DNA of 64,000 bases from Micromonospora tulbaghiae (GTDB lineage: Bacteria > Actinomycetota > Actinomycetes > Mycobacteriales > Micromonosporaceae), in the NCBI RefSeq assembly GCF_900091605.1, contig NZ_FMCQ01000008.1:186001-250000 (forward strand), read 5' to 3'. Of this stretch, positions 17,585 through 26,257 are shown one piece after another (the first letter of the stretch is position 1; every line of letters starts with the position of its first letter). The translations under genes and the position numbers were made by a program. The notes under the pieces were generated by a model, which saw nothing but the letters and a program-made list of their open reading frames with translations, made no database searches and had not been told where the DNA came from.

Positions 17585-17690
17585 GACGGACTCAGCGTTG
17601 ACGGCGCTGTCTCTGACGAGCACCATCCCGCCAGGCTTGCCTACTTGCACCAACGCGGCGCTGCCGGCCGCGACCTTGGGGAGGTTTCCA

Positions 17691-18005
17691 GTGATCGCCA
17701 TCGAGCTCATGGCAACGGCGTCCAGTGCCGTGGACCACGCGCTCCACACCCTGGCGTCGACTCCACTCGCCGAGCCGGCCCCGAAGGGCATCGACACCGA
17801 CAACGTCGTCACCTTCTTCGCCAGCAAGATCGCGCCGATCCTGCTCGCGGTCCTCGGAGTGATCTTCATCGGCCGGGCCAGCCGGGGTGAGATCTCCAAG
17901 GTGCTGACCAGCTCGGCCATCGCCATCATCGGCCTGGCCTTCATCGCCGGAGCGGCCACACTCTTCTTCGTCGGCGACTACCTGATCAACCTGATCTTCG
18001 AGTAG
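17691..18005 (+). CDS. Small two-helix membrane protein, VirB2/TrbC-like size
   Basis: 104 residues: a short N-terminal region, then two hydrophobic helices (APILLAVLGVIFIGRAS and SSAIAIIGLAFIAGAATLFFVGDYLI) separated by a short basic loop. That layout, and its place at the head of an operon with a VirB4-like ATPase, resemble pilin-like VirB2/TrbC subunits of type IV secretion systems; no sequence motif proves it. GTG is chosen because GGGGAGG lies 6 nt upstream; an ATG six codons in is possible. The next gene is 14 bp away. Confidence 0.7.
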   Translation: MIAIELMATASSAVDHALHTLASTPLAEPAPKGIDTDNVVTFFASKIAPILLAVLGVIFIGRASRGEISKVLTSSAIAIIGLAFIAGAATLFFVGDYLINLIFE

Positions 18006-18019
18006 GGCGTTGGGCGACG

Positions 18020-18382
18020 ATGCGGCTGCGCACCGACGACGACATCTACCGGGCACGCCTCGTCTACCTGGGGCCGCCCGGGTACACCCTTCCCGTCCAC
18101 CTGCCGTACGCCCAGTACGGCCTGTTCATGCTGCTCGTACCCCTCTACATGTTCATCCACTGGTTGTTCACGCTCCAGGTCGAGCTGTTCCCCGCCTGGG
18201 AGATCTCGCTGGCGATCGTGACGACCTCGTTCATCTTCCGGTACGTCGACCCGGACCGGCCCGCGCGCATGGTCATCCGGACCGCGCTGACCGACTGGCG
18301 ACGCACCCGGGAACCGGCCACCGAGCAGCGGGATCCGCGGCTCGTCGCGAGCCGGATCAGGATCCGGGAGGAACTGGCATGA
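18020..18382 (+). CDS. VirB3/PrgI-like membrane protein
   Basis: 120 residues. Cytoplasmic N-terminus, two hydrophobic segments (YGLFMLLVPLYMFIHWLFTLQV and ISLAIVTTSFIFRYV), then a basic C-terminal tail ending VASRIRIREELA. Small proteins of this shape precede VirB4 ATPases in conjugation operons (VirB3, PrgI), and here only an 18-codon frame separates it from the ATPase. Assignment is by size, topology and context. Confidence 0.65.
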   Translation: MRLRTDDDIYRARLVYLGPPGYTLPVHLPYAQYGLFMLLVPLYMFIHWLFTLQVELFPAWEISLAIVTTSFIFRYVDPDRPARMVIRTALTDWRRTREPATEQRDPRLVASRIRIREELA

Positions 18383-18435
18383 CCGGGCGTACGACAACCG
18401 TGCAGACGAACGACGCGGGTGAGGCGGTCGCATGA
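18379..18435 (+). CDS. 18-codon minicistron linking two operon genes
   Basis: Frame encoding MTGRTTTVQTNDAGEAVA. Its ATG overlaps the previous gene's TGA (ATGA at 18379-18382) and its own TGA overlaps the ATG of the VirB4-like gene (ATGA at 18432-18435). A ribosome site GGGAGGA lies 7-8 nt before it and GGTGAGG lies before the downstream start. It either serves as a translational relay or makes a real micropeptide. Sequence alone cannot show the peptide is functional. Confidence 0.5.
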   Translation: MTGRTTTVQTNDAGEAVA

Positions 18436-21400
18436 GTCGCTCTTCCACGCCGGGTTCCCCGGCCGGGCGCCCGGCCGGGCCCACCGGTAACGGTGCGCGA
18501 TCGTTCGACTACCCGCCGGACGAGGATCTGGACGAGGTCGTCCTGGACAGCGCGCTCGTCACCAGCCCCGGGCACAGCCGCGTCGGCGTCTTCCAGCCGC
18601 CGCGACCGCTCACCCCGCGCGAGCCGGTACGCCCCGACGGCGACATCGACTCCCCCTTCCTCGACCTGTTCGGCGGCGCGCAGCCCCGGCGGCGACCGGC
18701 CGCGCCCACGCCGCCCGCACCGGTCGAGCCGGTGGTGGCCCCGCCCCGCCGCGGCGTCGGCCGCGAGCCCCTGCCGATCCCGCACCAGCCCGCCGTGCCG
18801 GTCGCGCCGGTGCCCCGGCCCGAACCGGAACCACCGGCCCGCGAGCAGACCCCTGGGGTACGCGTGGTCGGGCGCCCCCGGCCCGAGCCCACACACGCCG
18901 CACCGCTGCCGATCGAGCCGTCCCTGCCCGACCCGCCGGCCGCGATCGCCCCGCCGCCGCCGTCGCGTAGCCGGGTGCCGCAGCAGGCCGGTGACCGGCT
19001 GCCCGCTCTCCGGCCCCCGGCCGAGCCCGAGCCGGCGCTCCCGCCGCCCCCGCAGATCCACGCCCCCGCGCCCGCGCCTGCTCCCGCCGACTACCGGGAG
19101 CCGGATCTCGCTGCGGCCGACCCGCTCGCGGCCGGCGCGGCGCCGTCGCGGGAGGTCGGCCGTCCCGCGCACCGCGAGGTGGCGCCGCCCCGGCAGCGCA
19201 CGCCGGACCGCCGGAACCGGCCGACCAAGCCGGTCCGGGTCCGCGCCCCGAAGATCAAGTTCGGCGACCGGGATCCGTCGGTCGAGCTGGCCATCACCGA
19301 GATCGCCGGCCACCTCACCTTCACCCCGAACACCGTCACCGCCTGGTACTGGCTGCCCGAGGTGCGGTGGGCGTTCCGGCCGGACGCCGAACGCGAGGCG
19401 CTTCTCTCGGCGATCTCCGAGCAGTACGCCGGACTCGCCGGGTTCCGGCTGCACCTGCGTCGCACCACCCGGCCCTTCCCGGCCGACGAGTGGGCCCGCA
19501 CCATCGACGCGCACACCGCCGCCCCGCTGCCCGACGTACCGGGCACCACCGGATGGGCCGACCACCTGGTCGCCGCCCAGCGGCACCTGATGGCGGTCAA
19601 CCACGCCGAGGGCCAGACCTACCTCGGTGTCACGTTCGCCCGCCGGTCACTCGGCGACTCACTCACCGAACGACTGCTCCGCACATTCGGCCGGGGCACC
19701 GCCGACGGCGAGCGGCGCCGGCTGAGCCGTACCGTCGAGCAGTTCGACGAGGTCCTCGGCGCGTTCGGCATGCGCGGGCGCCGGGTCACCGCGCCCGAGC
19801 TGGAGTGGCTGCTCTACCGCTCGGTGGCGCTGTGCATGGCGCCGCCCGGCGTCCTGTCCCCGATCACCAACGGCCGGTGGGAACGCGGCGATCTGCTGGC
19901 CCTCACCGAGCAGGTCGAGCGCTACCGCACCCCGTACGGCTCCACGGTGAAGCTGGTCAACCGGATGACCGGCGAGGAACGGCACGTCGCCGTGCTCGCG
20001 GTCGGCCGGATGGAGCCGCTGGAGATCCCCGAACGGCACGAGCCCTGGCTGCACTTCCACGAGCGGCTGCCGTGGCCGATGGAGCTGTCCACCCGGGTCG
20101 ACATCCTCGGCCCCAACGACTCCTTCCGGAACCTCGAACACCGGCTCCGGATGATCCGCTCCCAGCAGCTCGACTACGCCGAGCACGGCATCGACGCGCC
20201 CCCGGAGCTGGAACGACTGGCCAAGCGCGCGCTGGTGATCGGTGACGAGATGACCACCGGCCTGCCCGTCGACTCGGCCCGGGCACACGGCTGGCACCGG
20301 ATCGCGGTCGGCGGCCGTACCCGGGAGGAGTGCATGGAGCGGGCCCGGCGGCTCATCCAGCTCTACTCCCGGGAGCTGCGGATCTCGCTGCAGCATCCGA
20401 AGAACCAGGACTGGCTGGCCCGCGAGTTCATCCCCGGCGAGCCGATCGCCAACACCGGCTACGTCCGGCGGATGCCCGTCAACCTGCTCGCCGCCGCGCT
20501 GCCCCAGGCCGCGTCCACGGTCGGCGACCGGCGCGGCGACCTGATCGGGCGTACCGCCGGCACCTGCCGCCGGCCGGTCTTCCTCGACCTGCACTTCCCG
20601 ATGGAGGTACGCGAGCGCTCCGGCCTCGCCGTCTTCGTCGCCGAGCCGGGCGGTGGCAAGTCGACGCTGCTCGGCGCGCTCGGCTACCTGGCCGCCCGCC
20701 GCGGCGTGCAGGTGACGCTGCTCGACCCGTCCGGCCCGCTGGCCCGGCTCTGCGCCATGCCCGAGCTGGCCCCGTACTCCCGGGTGCTCAACCTGACCGG
20801 CTCCGAGCAGGGCACGCTGGCGCCGTACTCGCTGATCCCGACGCCGCTGCGCAGCGAGTTCGGCGCCGGGGCGCCAGGCGACCGCGAGTTCGAGATCGCC
20901 GTCTCCAACGCCCGAGCCGAGCGCCGGATGCTGGTGCAGGACATCTGCATGATGCTGGTGCCGCCGCAGGTGGCCCGGGAGGCGTCCACCGCCACGCTGT
21001 TCCGGCACGCGGTACGCCAGGTGCCCGCCGAGGAGACCTCCACGCTCGACGACGTGGTCACCTGCCTTCAGGGGCTCGACGACGACGCCGGCCGCGAGCT
21101 GGCCCACCTGCTGCTCGACACCGCCGAGATGCCGCTGGCCATGCTCTTCTTCGGCCGGCCGCCGGAAGGGCTGCTCGGCGCCGACGCCGCGCTCACCGTC
21201 ATCACCATGGCCGGCCTGCGGCTCCCCGACCTCAAGATCGAGCGGGAGTACTGGTCGGCCGAGGAGGCGCTCGCGCTGCCGATGCTGCACACCGCGCACC
21301 GGCTCGCCGTACGCCGCTGCTACGGCGGGTCGATGTCCTCCCGCAAGCTGGTCGGCCTCGACGAGGCACACTTCATGGAGGGCTGGCGGTCCGGGCGGTC

Positions 21401-21815
21401 GTTCCTGGTCCGGCTCGCCCGCGACTCCCGCAAGTGGAACCTCGCAGCGCTCGTCGCCTCGCAGAACCCGAAGGACATCCTCGGCCTCGACGTGCAGAAC
21501 CTCGTCTCCACCGTCTTCGTCGGCCGGATCGCCGAGGACAGCGAGATCGCCTCCGAGGCGCTGCGCCTGCTGCGGGTGCCTGTCGACGACGGGTACGAAG
21601 CGACACTCGCCTCGCTCTCCCAGGCCGACAGCGGATCGGCCAACCGGCTCGGCTTCCGCGAGTTCGTCATGCGCGACGTCGATGGGCGCGTGCAGAAGGT
21701 CCGAGTCGACGTGTCGTACGTCGACGGGCTGCTGGAGCACCTGGACACCACCCCCGCTGCGGTCGCCCAGGCCGCCGGGATACTGCCGACCGTCCTGGCT
21801 GACCTGGAGGCGTGA
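18432..21815 (+). CDS. VirB4/TraC-like secretion ATPase with proline-rich N-terminal extension
   Basis: 1127 residues. The first 270 or so are disordered and Pro/Arg rich. A conserved domain starts near residue 275 (KIKFGDRDPSVELAITEIAGHLTF). The ATPase part has Walker A 'EPGGGKSTLLGAL' at about 737-748 and Walker B 'KLVGLDEAHFMEGW' at about 970-985, followed by 'ALVASQNPKDILGLDVQNLVSTVFVGR', which matches the VirB4/TraC/HerA motif pattern. Energy source for a membrane-bound type IV secretion-like apparatus. Operon members on both sides are small or polytopic membrane proteins. No relaxase or obvious VirD4 coupling protein is in the window. Confidence 0.85.
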   Translation: MSRSSTPGSPAGRPAGPTGNGARSFDYPPDEDLDEVVLDSALVTSPGHSRVGVFQPPRPLTPREPVRPDGDIDSPFLDLFGGAQPRRRPAAPTPPAPVEPVVAPPRRGVGREPLPIPHQPAVPVAPVPRPEPEPPAREQTPGVRVVGRPRPEPTHAAPLPIEPSLPDPPAAIAPPPPSRSRVPQQAGDRLPALRPPAEPEPALPPPPQIHAPAPAPAPADYREPDLAAADPLAAGAAPSREVGRPAHREVAPPRQRTPDRRNRPTKPVRVRAPKIKFGDRDPSVELAITEIAGHLTFTPNTVTAWYWLPEVRWAFRPDAEREALLSAISEQYAGLAGFRLHLRRTTRPFPADEWARTIDAHTAAPLPDVPGTTGWADHLVAAQRHLMAVNHAEGQTYLGVTFARRSLGDSLTERLLRTFGRGTADGERRRLSRTVEQFDEVLGAFGMRGRRVTAPELEWLLYRSVALCMAPPGVLSPITNGRWERGDLLALTEQVERYRTPYGSTVKLVNRMTGEERHVAVLAVGRMEPLEIPERHEPWLHFHERLPWPMELSTRVDILGPNDSFRNLEHRLRMIRSQQLDYAEHGIDAPPELERLAKRALVIGDEMTTGLPVDSARAHGWHRIAVGGRTREECMERARRLIQLYSRELRISLQHPKNQDWLAREFIPGEPIANTGYVRRMPVNLLAAALPQAASTVGDRRGDLIGRTAGTCRRPVFLDLHFPMEVRERSGLAVFVAEPGGGKSTLLGALGYLAARRGVQVTLLDPSGPLARLCAMPELAPYSRVLNLTGSEQGTLAPYSLIPTPLRSEFGAGAPGDREFEIAVSNARAERRMLVQDICMMLVPPQVAREASTATLFRHAVRQVPAEETSTLDDVVTCLQGLDDDAGRELAHLLLDTAEMPLAMLFFGRPPEGLLGADAALTVITMAGLRLPDLKIEREYWSAEEALALPMLHTAHRLAVRRCYGGSMSSRKLVGLDEAHFMEGWRSGRSFLVRLARDSRKWNLAALVASQNPKDILGLDVQNLVSTVFVGRIAEDSEIASEALRLLRVPVDDGYEATLASLSQADSGSANRLGFREFVMRDVDGRVQKVRVDVSYVDGLLEHLDTTPAAVAQAAGILPTVLADLEA

Positions 21816-21816
21816 C

Positions 21817-23913
21817 ATGGCAAGGGCCTGTGTCGGAGTCCCCGGTCGAGCCGAGGCGGAGCCCAGGCGGCGTCCGGCAAGGCGGCGTTTCTTCCGGATA
21901 CCGGTGTCGTATCCGGACGGAACTCCAACGCGGCCGGTCGTCGCCTGGGCCCGCCGCAGGCCGGCCAGGGACTCCGACACAGGCCCGCGGGCCCGGGCAC
22001 GGATCGCGGCGCTCCTCCTCGCGCTCGGCGTACTCGCCGGGGCCACGATCTCCTGGCCGGTGATCGGGGCGGCCACACCCGCGTACGCGGCCGCGCCGGT
22101 CACCCAGGCGCGCGCCGAGCTGTGCAGCACCAAGGAGTGGCAGGCCGACTTCCGGTCCTGCGTCGGCAAGCTCAAGGAGGTGAGCGAGGACCAGGTCGAG
22201 TGCCGTAATGCCCCGGTGCCCGCCGCGCCGGACTCGGGCCTGGCCGGCTGGTTCGCGTCCCGGCCCGACTCGGCGAAGGAGCCCGGCCCGAAGGGCCTCT
22301 ACAGCGACTACGGGTACGCCGGATACAGCTACAACACGTACGACGTGGACGGCGGCTGCGCCTCCTCGGTGCTGCACCCGGACTACCGATTCACCACGAT
22401 GGTCGCCAACGGCGAGTTCATGTTCGCCAACGCGGTGATCGGCGCCTCGAACGCGCTGCGTGAGCGCGCCTGGGATCCGCGGACGATGTGGAGCTGGGCC
22501 GACCCGCTTGTGGAGCAGGCCACCAAGGCCGTCTACCAGAAGGTGTTCAGCGTCTTCGGCATCATCACCGTCTGCGTGGTCGGCCTCTACCTGCTCTGGC
22601 GGTCCCGCCAGTCGGACATGAGCAACGCGATGACCACCGCGGGCTGGGCGCTGCTGGTGATGGTGGCGGTGACCGCGCTGGCCGCCTGGCCGGTCAAGTC
22701 CGCGAACATCGCCGACAACACGCTGATCACCACGCTGGGCGTGGTGCACGACGCGGTCGGTCCCTCCTCCAAGACCGTTCCGCCGGACAAGTGCGCGCTG
22801 CCGAACCCGAGCGCCTGTGTCGACAAGCGGCCACCCGCCGTGCGCGCGAGCGACACGGCGACCGAGACGATGCTCTACCGGAACTGGCTGCGCGGTGTGC
22901 TCGGTTCGGCCGACAGCGAGACCGCCAAGAAGTACGGCGAGGCGCTCTACGACGCCAAGTCCCTGACCTGGGGCGAGGCGGAGGCTATCCGGACTAAGCC
23001 GGCCACTCGCGACGTGGTCATCAAGGCCAAGCAACAGCAGTGGGCCAAGGTCGCCGAGCAGATCAAGACCGAGGACCCGGAGGCGTACGAGTATCTCCAG
23101 GGCACCCGGGACATGGACCGGATCGGCGCCGGGTTCATCGCGGTGCTGGCATCGGTGCTGTTCGCCATGTTCGACCTCACCGCGTCGCTGCTGGTGCTGC
23201 TCGGCTTCCTGATCTTCCGCTGGGCGGTGATCGCCGCGCCGATCCTCGGCACGGTCGGCCTGATGCGCCCGGCCAGCGCCGGCCTCCGGCGGCTGGCGAA
23301 CGCGGTGGTCGCCGCGGTCTTCAACATCGCCATCTTCGGCACCGGCGCGGCCATCTACCTCTTCGCCGTCGACCTGATCATGAACACCGCCACGCTGCCC
23401 GGCTGGCTCCAGGTGGTGCTGGTCTGGCTCTGCGGGGTGGTCGGCTGGTTGCTGCTGCGCCCGTACCGCCGGATCACCCAGCTCGGCGGCAAGGACAGCA
23501 GCGAGGCGGTCAGCTCGGCCGGCTCCTGGCACCGGCGGTTCTTCCGGGACATGCGGATCGCGGCCCGGCTGGACGTGGCGGAACCCGGCGGCACCAACGA
23601 GCCGGCGATCGGCAAGCGCCGTACCGTCACGGCCGACCAGCGCAGCCTCCGGCCGGAGGCCCGGCACGAGGATCCGGCACACAGCGCCAGACCCGCTGAA
23701 CGGGAGCGGCCGGACGGGCGGGAACGGCCGGAGGAGGCACCCGCCAGCGGACGACCGGCGACCACACCCCGGCCCCGGCGCGCGCCGTCGACCTGGACCG
23801 AGCCGGACGTGCCGGAGGAGTCGCCCTCCTACGCCGTCTACCGGCCGGACTCGGCGGGCCGCGGCACCTCCCCGGCCCGGCCGGCGCCGCGCATCCGCTC
23901 CGAGGCCCGGTGA
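21817..23913 (+). CDS. Polytopic VirB6/TrbL-like membrane protein
   Basis: 698 residues. Residues 3-57 are Arg-rich and encoded by a 163-bp palindrome. A signal-peptide-like segment follows (63-88, with AYA near 89-91), then an extracytoplasmic Cys-containing domain. Helices lie near 245-262, 273-292, 437-478 (two), 490-518 and 530-548, with a charged cytoplasmic tail to 698. The topology and position after a VirB4-like ATPase fit VirB6/TrbL channel proteins. ATG with GGAGG upstream lies 1 bp after the previous stop. Confidence 0.72.
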   Translation: MARACVGVPGRAEAEPRRRPARRRFFRIPVSYPDGTPTRPVVAWARRRPARDSDTGPRARARIAALLLALGVLAGATISWPVIGAATPAYAAAPVTQARAELCSTKEWQADFRSCVGKLKEVSEDQVECRNAPVPAAPDSGLAGWFASRPDSAKEPGPKGLYSDYGYAGYSYNTYDVDGGCASSVLHPDYRFTTMVANGEFMFANAVIGASNALRERAWDPRTMWSWADPLVEQATKAVYQKVFSVFGIITVCVVGLYLLWRSRQSDMSNAMTTAGWALLVMVAVTALAAWPVKSANIADNTLITTLGVVHDAVGPSSKTVPPDKCALPNPSACVDKRPPAVRASDTATETMLYRNWLRGVLGSADSETAKKYGEALYDAKSLTWGEAEAIRTKPATRDVVIKAKQQQWAKVAEQIKTEDPEAYEYLQGTRDMDRIGAGFIAVLASVLFAMFDLTASLLVLLGFLIFRWAVIAAPILGTVGLMRPASAGLRRLANAVVAAVFNIAIFGTGAAIYLFAVDLIMNTATLPGWLQVVLVWLCGVVGWLLLRPYRRITQLGGKDSSEAVSSAGSWHRRFFRDMRIAARLDVAEPGGTNEPAIGKRRTVTADQRSLRPEARHEDPAHSARPAERERPDGRERPEEAPASGRPATTPRPRRAPSTWTEPDVPEESPSYAVYRPDSAGRGTSPARPAPRIRSEAR
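21824..21986. repeat. 163-bp imperfect palindrome inside a coding sequence
   Basis: Outer arms GGGCCTGTGTCGGAGTCCC (21824-21842) and its exact complement (21968-21986) match 19 of 19. The centre is a second perfect palindrome, TCCGGATAC (21893-21901) and GTATCCGGA (21909-21917), around the same axis (21905). Intermediate sequence is partly symmetric too. It looks like a MITE or REP-like insertion at the beginning of the VirB6-like gene. Confidence 0.85.
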
Positions 23914-24470
23914 GTCCGGTGCGACGCGCGCTGGAATTCCTCTTCACCCGGATCCTCCGGTCCCGGATCGGCGTCGCCCTCGTGATCGCCGTGCTGGTCT
24001 TCGGGGTGATCGGCGCGGCCCGCCTGGTCGCCGGGCCGGGCGACCCGGGCCTCGGCCTGACCAGTCGACCCACCCAGCCGATCAGCACTTCGGACCCGGA
24101 GGCCGGTGACGACGGCGTGCTGGCCAGCCCGCCGGCCGCGGTCGCTCCGAAGACCCGGCCGGGCGAGGACACGCCGGAGCAGGTCGCCGGGCGGTTCACC
24201 ACCGCGTGGCTGAGCGGTCCGGGCAGCAGCGGCGACGCCTGGCAGGCCCGCCTGCGGCCACTCTCCACCCCGGCGCTGGCCGAGAAGATGACCGGTGCCG
24301 ACCCGGAGACCGTTCCCGCACGGAGGACGACGGGCGCTCCGACGCTCCGGCCCCGCACCGAGTCCTTCGTGGAGGCGTTGGTCCCGCTGGACAACGGCAC
24401 GCTCCGGCTCGAACTCGTCGCACCGGACGGGCCCTGGCTGGTGGACGCGATCGACTGGGAGCGGTCGTGA
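23910..24470 (+). CDS. VirB8/TcpC-like bitopic protein
   Basis: 186 residues: one N-terminal helix (IGVALVIAVLVFGVIGAARLVAG, about residues 19-41), a Pro-rich linker and an extracytoplasmic domain beginning 'TPEQVAGRFTTAWLSG' and ending 'LRLELVAPDGPWLVDAIDWE'. That resembles the NTF2-like periplasmic domain of VirB8/TcpC conjugation proteins. GTG start overlaps the previous stop as GTGA, and the next gene overlaps likewise. Family assignment is moderate. Confidence 0.68.
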   Translation: MSPVRRALEFLFTRILRSRIGVALVIAVLVFGVIGAARLVAGPGDPGLGLTSRPTQPISTSDPEAGDDGVLASPPAAVAPKTRPGEDTPEQVAGRFTTAWLSGPGSSGDAWQARLRPLSTPALAEKMTGADPETVPARRTTGAPTLRPRTESFVEALVPLDNGTLRLELVAPDGPWLVDAIDWERS

Positions 24471-25642
24471 CCGCCGGCCCGGCCGTCGCCGGACAGGTCC
24501 GCCGGAAGCTACGCCTGGGCGTGGTCGCCACCGCCGTCGCGAGCGTGCTCGCCCTGCTCTGCTGCGTCGGCGGCGCCGGCGCCTTCCTCCTCACCGAACT
24601 GGGCGGCGACGAGGACGACCCGAAGCTCGCGGCCCTGAACTGTGACCCGGCCTACCAGGTGAACCTGACCGGCGACATGCCGCGCTTCGCCGAGTACGGC
24701 GAGCGCCAGCTGCGCAACGCCGCGGTCATCATCAAGGTCGGCCAGGACATGAAGCTCCCCGCTCGCGGCTGGGTGATCGCGCTGGCCACCGCGATGCAGG
24801 AATCAGCGCTGCGCAACCTCGCGAACAGCACCGTCCCGGCGTCGCTCGCGCTGCCGCACGAGGGAGTGGGCGCCGACCACGACTCGCTCGGCCTGTTCCA
24901 GCAGCGGCCCGGGTGGGGCAGCGTCGAGCAGCGGATGACGCCCTCGTACACGGCCCGGAAGTTCTACCAGAAGATGGTGCAGGTGCCGAACTGGCAGCAG
25001 CGCCCGCTCACAGTCGTGGCCCAGCGGGTCCAGGTGAGCGCCTATCCCGACGCCTACGCCAAGCACGAGGAACTGGCCGGACGCATCGTCGACGCGCTCG
25101 CCGGCGGCGCCGCCCGGACCGTGGAGATCGCCGGGAAGGCCGTGTGCGACGCGGCGGCCGGAGACCGGATCGCCGCCTCCGGCTGGACCGCGCCGCTGCC
25201 CGGCGGCGTGGTCTCCGGCTTCCGCACCACCGCCCGTCCCAGCCACCACGGCGTGGACCTGGCCGCCTCGAAGGGCACGCCGATCCACGCCGCCTCGGCG
25301 GGCCGGGTGCTGGTGGCCCGCTGCGACCCCGACCGCTCCGGGCGGAAGGACTGCGACCGGGACGGCTGGCCGAACAAGGGTGGCTGCGGATGGTTCGTGG
25401 ACATCCTGCACGCCGGAGGGTTCATCACCCGTTACTGCCACATGGTCGAGCGACCGAGGGTGGTGCCGGGTCAGTCGGTCGCGGCGGGTGAGGTCATCGG
25501 GCTCTCCGGCAGCAGCGGCAACTCGTCCGGCCCGCACCTGCACTTCGAGGTGCACAAGAACGGCGACCGGTCCAGCAACGGCGCGGACAACCCGGTGCCC
25601 TTCATGCGCAAGCGGGGCGCGCCCCTCGGCGAGACCGAGTGA
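24467..25642 (+). CDS. Bifunctional cell-wall hydrolase: transglycosylase-like plus M23 endopeptidase
   Basis: 391 residues. N-terminal membrane anchor (residues about 17-42), then a lysozyme/transglycosylase-like part (WVIALATAMQESALRNL about 100-116, GLFQQRPGWG). The C-terminal M23 metallopeptidase domain has the Zn ligands HHGVD (about 258-262) and HLHFEVH (about 358-364). It would open peptidoglycan for an envelope-spanning machine, the role of VirB1/CwlT-type proteins in type IV systems. Starts at GTG overlapping the previous stop (GTGA). Confidence 0.88.
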   Translation: MTAGPAVAGQVRRKLRLGVVATAVASVLALLCCVGGAGAFLLTELGGDEDDPKLAALNCDPAYQVNLTGDMPRFAEYGERQLRNAAVIIKVGQDMKLPARGWVIALATAMQESALRNLANSTVPASLALPHEGVGADHDSLGLFQQRPGWGSVEQRMTPSYTARKFYQKMVQVPNWQQRPLTVVAQRVQVSAYPDAYAKHEELAGRIVDALAGGAARTVEIAGKAVCDAAAGDRIAASGWTAPLPGGVVSGFRTTARPSHHGVDLAASKGTPIHAASAGRVLVARCDPDRSGRKDCDRDGWPNKGGCGWFVDILHAGGFITRYCHMVERPRVVPGQSVAAGEVIGLSGSSGNSSGPHLHFEVHKNGDRSSNGADNPVPFMRKRGAPLGETE

Positions 25643-25652
25643 GGCCGGGCGG

Positions 25653-26252
25653 ATGAGCAATCCCCTGCCCGACCCGTTCGCCGACCGGCCGGACTGGGCG
25701 CCGCTGCCGCCCCGGCCGGTGGAGACCGTCCCCGCCACCGGCGGGACCGAGCTGCGTGGCCGCCGGGTGCTGGTCGGCCTGCCCGGTCTCGGCTGGCGCG
25801 GCGACCTGCGGGCCGACGAGCGCGTGGTGCAGGGCAGCCGCACCTACGTGCCGGTGATCCCGGAACACGAGTGGTACCGGGCCGAGGCCGAGCAGGTGGA
25901 GGTGTTCGCCCCGCTGGTGCCTGTGGAACGGGTCTGGGTGGAGACCATCGGCGAGCGGCGTCCGGCGACCGGGGCGACCGCCCCGGGACTCCGGCTGGTC
26001 TCGCTGGACGTGCCCGAACGCCGGCCGCCCACGCCGGTGTTCGAGGCCGACGCGGTGACCGGGCGGCGCGTGGTGCACGTGGACAACGGTGTGGAACGGC
26101 GCGACCTGCGTGCCGTCACCGAGACCTACTCCGGCGCGGACGGCGACATCTGCGTGCGGGTGGCCCCGGAGCTGGAGTGGTACCGGTGGGCGTGGCGTGG
26201 CCAGGCACCGACCACGTTGGAGGTGCCGGTGCACCTGCTCTGGCTCGAGTAG
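25653..26252 (+). CDS. Protein with an internal duplication, unknown function
   Basis: 199 residues, no signal or helix. Two halves are clearly related: residues 36-97 (GRRVLVG...RGDLRADE...VIPEHEWYRAEAEQVEVFAPLVPVERVWVE) and 137-199 (GRRVVHV...RRDLRAVTE...VAPELEWYRWAWRGQ...LEVPVHLLWLE). Shared anchors are GRRV, RDLRA, P-E-x-E-W-Y-R and the final V-W/L-W. Probably a tandem beta-rich domain. Last gene of the secretion-like operon, 10 bp after the hydrolase. Confidence 0.68.
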   Translation: MSNPLPDPFADRPDWAPLPPRPVETVPATGGTELRGRRVLVGLPGLGWRGDLRADERVVQGSRTYVPVIPEHEWYRAEAEQVEVFAPLVPVERVWVETIGERRPATGATAPGLRLVSLDVPERRPPTPVFEADAVTGRRVVHVDNGVERRDLRAVTETYSGADGDICVRVAPELEWYRWAWRGQAPTTLEVPVHLLWLE

Positions 26253-26257
26253 CCGCG

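Larger units (their letters stand above)
17333..17690. other. Divergent intergenic region, folP / T4SS-like operon
   Basis: 358 bp between the folP start and the first gene of the plus-strand secretion-like operon. It holds a promoter-like pair (17465-17493), a hairpin (17562-17584) and the ribosome site GGGGAGG near 17678. A 23-codon reading frame at 17515-17586 ends inside the hairpin but has no other support. If the upstream folP ATGs were used, folP would intrude into the left part. Confidence 0.5.

Noticed and set aside
17515-17586. 23-codon frame ending in the leader hairpin of the secretion-like operon
   Set aside because: No convincing ribosome site at usable distance and no conservation evidence; could be chance in a 358-bp gap.
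19659-22175. 838-codon minus-strand frame opposite the VirB4-like gene
   Set aside because: Shadow of a gene with intact ATPase motifs; no family features of its own.
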